A DNA stretch of 64,000 nucleotides from Symsagittifera roscoffensis (taxonomy: Eukaryota; Xenacoelomorpha; Acoela; Convolutidae). The stretch's first letter is position 1, and each line of letters opens with the position of its first letter. The notes beneath the pieces are model-generated. The model ran no database searches. It had not been told where the DNA came from and saw only the letters and a program-made list of their open reading frames with translations. The stretch spans positions 42,114,153 to 42,178,152 of the forward strand of contig NC_087071.1 of the NCBI RefSeq assembly GCF_963678635.1, in the 5' to 3' direction. The translations under genes were made by a program, and so were the position numbers. This document shows, in pieces, positions 60,301-64,000 of this stretch.

Positions 60301-61591
60301 TTTGTTACCCAATGAAGCTACCCATAGCTCTCTGGATTTGTTTGAAAAACAACCTCTTTTGATTACTTTTGAAAACGCTTTTGATCAAAAAATTGGACCT
60401 GTCTATTCACCTAATGGACCAATGCTTGAATTTGAAATCACCGGTGACCGTAATAATTTTGTTGGCCTGCAAAAAATTTATTTGGAAATACGATGCAAAG
60501 TAACGCAATCAAATGGAGCTGATCTGCGATACGACAACACTGATCCTACTGTGTCTGATTCACCGTTCCTCGTAAACAACTCCCCGTATTCCCTTTTCTC
60601 TGACTGTACCCTCTCTGCTAATGGACTCAAAATCTCAAATGCCAATAGTAAAATGCCAAGCTTTATTGGAACAGAATTTTCTAACAGCAAAGGAGCCAAG
60701 GACTCATGGCTTAAGTGTCAGGGATATCGTTTTGAAAACAATCCCGCTGCAATAGATGCAGCTGATTTCACATCTCAACGAGAACTGGTCCGTGAATCGA
60801 GGGAAATTTGGTTCTATGGACCCGCTGGAGTCGATTTTTTCACATGTGACAAGCATTTGTTGAGCGGTGTTACCCTCAGACTTTCCTACAGACGTTCTCA
60901 TGAAGACTTTCTCATTATATCGGAAGATGCTGCCAAGCATTACAAGCTGCAAATACTCGAAGCGAACCTATATGTTAGAAAAATGACTGTGACTGACCAT
61001 GTGCTCTCTGCCATTGAATCAACTTTGCTCAAAACTCCTGCGAACTACCCATATCAAGAAGAAATTACAAAAACATTTCTTGCAACAGCTGGTCAGCGCA
61101 GCTGGCAACAGGAAGATATTTTTGCTCGTGAACCGGTGAGACAAATTATCATAGCATTGAACACAAATAATGCATTTCTAGGAACAAACCGAACGAATCC
61201 TTTTCATTATCAAAAATTTGGATTGGAGCAAGTTACTTTGAGACGAAATGGTTTACCAATAGCAAGTACACCAATCAGTACACAAGATCATAAACGTCTC
61301 TTCTTCAACACGCTATCAGCGCTGGTTTTGTTGCACTGCGGGCTGGGAATCACTCTGGATAACTACCAACAGCACTTTATTATGTGTTTTGATCTCACTA
61401 GCACACAGCAGGCAGCTCATGAGTTCTTGCATCCAGAACTTACTAACTGCTCAGTTTCACTCGATCTTCAATTCTCAAACGCTTTGACAGCAAACCTGGA
61501 AATTTTTGTTTGGGGTATACGCTCATCCAATGTATTTATTACCTCCGACCGCAAAGTTACAAAGAACGTCCTTCCCATTTCGACAGTCTGA
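60290..61591 (+). CDS. Major capsid protein, double jelly roll (hexon-like)
   Basis: 433 residues, intact. The sequence has the features of Polinton/adintovirus major capsid proteins: the N-terminal FTTEF-like start (DLFEKQPLLITFENAF), strand segments YSPNGPMLEFEITGDRNNF and LQKIYLEIRCKV, NSPYSLFSDCTLSANG (a conserved 'N.l..SlFs...v..Ng' block), YRRSHEDFLI and the downstream VRKMTVTDHVL. A second jelly roll covers about residues 250-433, ending with LQFSNALTANLEIFVWG. Trimers would form the icosahedral shell. Its stop is followed after two bases by the protease ATG. Confidence 0.92.
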   Translation: MIANLLPNEATHSSLDLFEKQPLLITFENAFDQKIGPVYSPNGPMLEFEITGDRNNFVGLQKIYLEIRCKVTQSNGADLRYDNTDPTVSDSPFLVNNSPYSLFSDCTLSANGLKISNANSKMPSFIGTEFSNSKGAKDSWLKCQGYRFENNPAAIDAADFTSQRELVRESREIWFYGPAGVDFFTCDKHLLSGVTLRLSYRRSHEDFLIISEDAAKHYKLQILEANLYVRKMTVTDHVLSAIESTLLKTPANYPYQEEITKTFLATAGQRSWQQEDIFAREPVRQIIIALNTNNAFLGTNRTNPFHYQKFGLEQVTLRRNGLPIASTPISTQDHKRLFFNTLSALVLLHCGLGITLDNYQQHFIMCFDLTSTQQAAHEFLHPELTNCSVSLDLQFSNALTANLEIFVWGIRSSNVFITSDRKVTKNVLPISTV

Positions 61592-61593
61592 AA

Positions 61594-62040
61594 ATGGATG
61601 AAATCCAGTTGCAGGACCTCATTCAGAATTGTAAACATCTGAAATATAAGTTTTTTGGAGTATTTGCAGCCGACAATTTTCCACCTCACATCCCAAACAA
61701 CATCTTTATGATTGTGAACACTTCAAAATCAGATTCTCCGGGGACACATTGGATTGTGATATGCAACAGAAGAAATGTTTTGTACTTCGCTGATCCTCTC
61801 GGTCTTCCTCTCTGGCAGTACACCAATCTGTATAAACGATTGAACGAGAATTTTCATCAAGTGACTGAATTGATGACAAACTTTCCCATGCAAGACTCAA
61901 ACTCTACCATGTGCGGTTCTTTTTGTATTTATATTGCACATTTGATTTTTGATAAAAACTTTAATGGTGATGCTTCTGATTTTGTTTACATAACTGATCA
62001 TGTTTTGAAACGTTTCCTAACTCACATGCTTACCCATTAA
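61594..62040 (+). CDS. Adenain-like cysteine protease (Ulp1/C48-C5 fold)
   Basis: 148 residues from ATG 61,594; an upstream in-frame TTG lies inside the capsid gene and is rejected. Catalytic set visible: His52 in GTHWIV, Asp67 in FADPLG, Gln100 in MQDSNS and Cys107 in MCGSFC. This is the order H-D-Q-C of adenovirus endopeptidase and its Polinton relatives. It processes capsid and core precursors during maturation. The frame is intact, and it is the last gene of the plus-strand array. Confidence 0.93.
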   Translation: MDEIQLQDLIQNCKHLKYKFFGVFAADNFPPHIPNNIFMIVNTSKSDSPGTHWIVICNRRNVLYFADPLGLPLWQYTNLYKRLNENFHQVTELMTNFPMQDSNSTMCGSFCIYIAHLIFDKNFNGDASDFVYITDHVLKRFLTHMLTH

Positions 62041-62934
62041 CTAACCATTTAATATTGTTGATATATACATTTTACAATTCAATTTTGAACAATTCATTCT
62101 TTTAGTAATTGAAATTTTACCCAATTGTTAACTGAATAGCAGTAATTCGAGAAGTTAAGCTTTTTATCAAGTGAGAAAAAAAGTGCGAAATCGATCTATG
62201 GGGGGATATCACCATACCAGCAACTGTTGCCTCCTTTCAGTACAATTTCCGGACGGGTTTCGAAACGCCGCCTTTCGGCTGAGAGTCGAGCGCCATGCGT
62301 TTTCCTCTACTCGGACCCCAAGAAATTTTGTTCCACTTCAATTTTATAGTAACAAGTTAGGTACAAGTCTTAGAAATGATTGCAGCAAAATTAATGGGCA
62401 CTTTTGGCTTTCATCAGTGTTCTCGTTTTTCAAGATCTTTAGCCACTTCAACCTTTTAGCTCTTTCAATCTTTCTATAAAATCAAAGCTTTTGTCATAGA
62501 TTTCAGACGTTTATTTTTCAGTCTCCTGTAGACACGGAAAATGGAAATGTCGAAATTTTCAAGCCAATTTCATTATTTTAGAGTTTTCAGTGTTTCGTAA
62601 TTTTTCCTTATTTTTTAGCTTCATTTGGCTTAAAGTAATTTTTCATTCTTATTTTGGTCAAATTGATTTTTGCCTAAATAGAGGTGGCGGCCGCCGCACT
62701 TGACGAATTTTCCTTTCTTCGAGATTCAGCAATAAAACATGCATTTTTGAAGGAAATCGGTCACCGCAGGCAACAGTTAAGCTACGCTGCCAAAATCTTG
62801 TGCTTTCCTATATACCATATAGTTTGGTCGCATATAATAGGTATATAACGCCATTTTACATGTAAACAAATCAATACCCCCAAACTTTAGAAGGGAAAAC
62901 ATGCACCGACCAAAACCTAATTCCATTCCAGTTT
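62041..62934. other. Non-coding region between protease and right TIR
   Basis: No conserved frame. A local GC-rich patch at 62,210-62,320 looks tRNA-derived on the minus strand (see separate entry). A NotI-like GCGGCCGCCGC word is at 62,687-62,697. The remainder is AT-rich. Confidence 0.5.
62175..62320 (-). repeat. Possible tRNA-derived SINE fragment
   Basis: On the minus strand GGCGCTCGACTCTCAGCCG, then GGCG, then TTTCGAAACCCG, resembles the anticodon arm and T-loop (B box GWTCRANNC, one mismatch) of a tRNA. It sits in an unusually GC-rich patch inside AT-rich DNA. No full tRNA cloverleaf can be folded, since the acceptor stem is absent. Tentative. Confidence 0.3.
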
Positions 62935-63193
62935 CCACAATGTTCAGTGGGAATACTCAATAATATACCGAAGTTTTACATGAGGACTATTAGGTATAAA
63001 ACTATACATGGTGACAATTAGGATTATTACATAGTGACCATTAGGTATAAAATTATACATGGTGACAATTAGGATTATTACATGGTGACCATTGCTGATC
63101 ATTTAATACATGGTGACCATTATGATTTATACCTAATGGTCATCCATGTATGACAACCCCCCCCCGATCCTAACGCACTATATGCATACTACT
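62935..63193 (-). repeat. Right terminal inverted repeat of the Polinton
   Basis: 259 bp, inverse of the left repeat and ending GCATACTACT. It contains one additional 51-bp unit (TATACATGGTGACAATTAGG... repeated around 62,985-63,086) compared with the left copy, and a C run of 9 versus 14. Otherwise nearly identical. Confidence 0.93.
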
Positions 63194-63199
63194 GATAAC
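63194..63199 (+). repeat. Target-site duplication, right copy (GATAAC)
   Basis: Exact copy of the six bases at 44,325-44,330, directly after the right terminus. Confidence 0.92.
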
Positions 63200-64000
63200 T
63201 TATTGTGGTAAAAAAAATTTTGTCAAATTTTTTTTATAGTCAGTGAAACAAGCATTCCGCTGCTGTGTTAGGTACGTTCTTTCAAGAGGGTGCTCAAAAT
63301 TTTGGAGCTGAATTTTATAGGTCCACTTAACACCCCCTGTAATATCTGGGATATGATTGGATACTAGTTGTGCGGTGATCACTACTTTGCTGTTATCATT
63401 CCGTCCTAATTTAGGCGTGGGGTAGATTGAGGTAGCGCAGGTTGGAAAAGGGTAAATTGGTACATAGGGTAGAATGGAATATGATTAAACGAACTGGGGT
63501 AAATGGGAATATAATAGTTTGTCCTGCTACCCTGATTTTACAGTCTTTCGAGAATAAAGAGCCGAGTTTGAGGATATGCGGCGGCCCATTGATAGCCTTC
63601 CCTCGGAATTAGTCCCGTCCCAAAGAATCTTAGCTGATCAGTATACTAATACTCTATCGAATGTACTTTTTTTCCATCAAAATTAGATTGTTCTTGAATT
63701 TTCATGAAATACAACATATCTATCTAAATATATCTTGATATAACAAAAAAAAGTTTCCGGATTCTCCCAGAACACGCACTATATTGTTTTCAATATAAAG
63801 CGAGTGCACCTACACTTCTTTGCTTGCAACCATTAACAAATTTGCAATGAAATTTACTTTTCGTTTGTTTCGGGTTATTTTTGAAATTTTTAGGAGTTAA
63901 AAGATATATAGGAATTAGGAATTATAATTTCAAGTATTATATCGCAGGAGATATCTCGATTTTTCAAACCAAAATTTTCACGCCATTAAAAGCAAGAATC
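63200..64000. other. Intergenic host DNA right of the Polinton
   Basis: No gene recognised. The word AGGATATGCGGCGGCCCAT at 63,572-63,590 is the inverse of a word at 40,639-40,658 (start of segmental unit B), so a short dispersed repeat is shared. Confidence 0.4.

Larger units (their letters stand above)
44331..63193. mobile_element. Polinton/Maverick (adintovirus-like) element, 18,863 bp
   Basis: The element is bounded by terminal inverted repeats that begin AG and end CT and by a perfect 6-bp target-site duplication. It carries the full defining gene set: protein-primed DNA polymerase B, retroviral-type integrase, FtsK/HerA-type packaging ATPase, adenain-like cysteine protease, double-jelly-roll major capsid protein and penton-like minor capsid protein, plus a basic core protein. 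Gene order is a long minus-strand polymerase at the left and a plus-strand accessory and morphogenesis array at the right. Size (15-20 kb is usual) and termini fit the family. Polymerase, integrase and some small genes are interrupted, so this copy as assembled would not be autonomous, while its structural genes are open. Confidence 0.96.

Noticed and set aside
62171-62479. 102-codon plus frame after the protease
   Set aside because: Spans the tRNA-like GC patch and ends in Phe/Leu-rich low complexity; no conserved pattern.
44331-63193. Membrane fusion glycoprotein, as reported in some nematode Mavericks
   Set aside because: No frame in the element has a signal peptide plus large ectodomain and transmembrane segment; none seen.
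1-64000. CRISPR arrays, rRNA genes, bacterial operons
   Set aside because: No regularly spaced short repeats with unique spacers, no rRNA signature, and the DNA is clearly eukaryotic.

Overview
The window is eukaryotic, AT-rich DNA from an invertebrate animal. It has spliced exons with GT..AG introns and T-rich/TTTCAG-type acceptors, long introns, decayed LTR retrotransposons, several non-autonomous DNA transposons, and one large virus-like element. There is no bacterial gene organisation. I cannot name the species; the splice signals and the C-type lectin gene would fit a nematode or another small invertebrate, but this is a weak inference.

Layout. 1-1.9 kb: minus-strand remains of a Ty3/gypsy-type retrotransposon (gag-like part and start of reverse transcriptase), cut by the window edge. 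4.7-6.9 kb: about three tandem copies of a ~670 bp unit. 8.2-22.85 kb: a plus-strand host gene for a protein with at least two C-type lectin-like domains. Five exons are recognisable with compatible phases; the 5' exons are not found. Its long introns hold transposon debris, including a perfect 19-bp hairpin. 25.8-27.2 kb and 35.9-36.3 kb: members of one TIR element family ending in TA-CGAGGCC, with a related end at 9.07 kb. 29.3-34.5 kb: a decayed minus-strand BEL/Pao retrotransposon (gag zinc knuckle, protease, RT and integrase traces). 35.25-35.88 kb: another foldback/MITE abutting the TA-CGAGGCC element. 36.95-43.6 kb: a diverged tandem segmental duplication of ~3 kb units.

44,331-63,193: an 18,863-bp Polinton/Maverick (adintovirus-like) element with terminal inverted repeats starting AG and ending CT, flanked by a perfect 6-bp target-site duplication (GATAAC). 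The left third is a minus-strand protein-primed DNA polymerase B gene with N-terminal zinc fingers, an apparent spliceosomal intron and an acidic tail. On the minus strand just beyond it is a small unknown gene. The rest is a compact plus-strand array. First come early or accessory genes: a PC4-like protein, a protein with a possible HUH motif, an exonuclease-like protein, and a pair of small paralogues. Then come the packaging ATPase, two conserved small Polinton-type proteins, integrase, penton-like minor capsid protein, basic core protein, double-jelly-roll major capsid protein and adenain-like protease. Together these genes could replicate, integrate, package and build a virion.

The capsid, protease, ATPase and core genes have uninterrupted frames. 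The polymerase, integrase, exonuclease-like gene and two small genes carry frameshifts or in-frame stops. Most frameshifts lie in or near short homopolymers, so assembly error and real decay both remain possible. The most interesting parts are the accessory genes at 52.8-55.9 kb, the polymerase intron and the E2F-like sites upstream of the polymerase.
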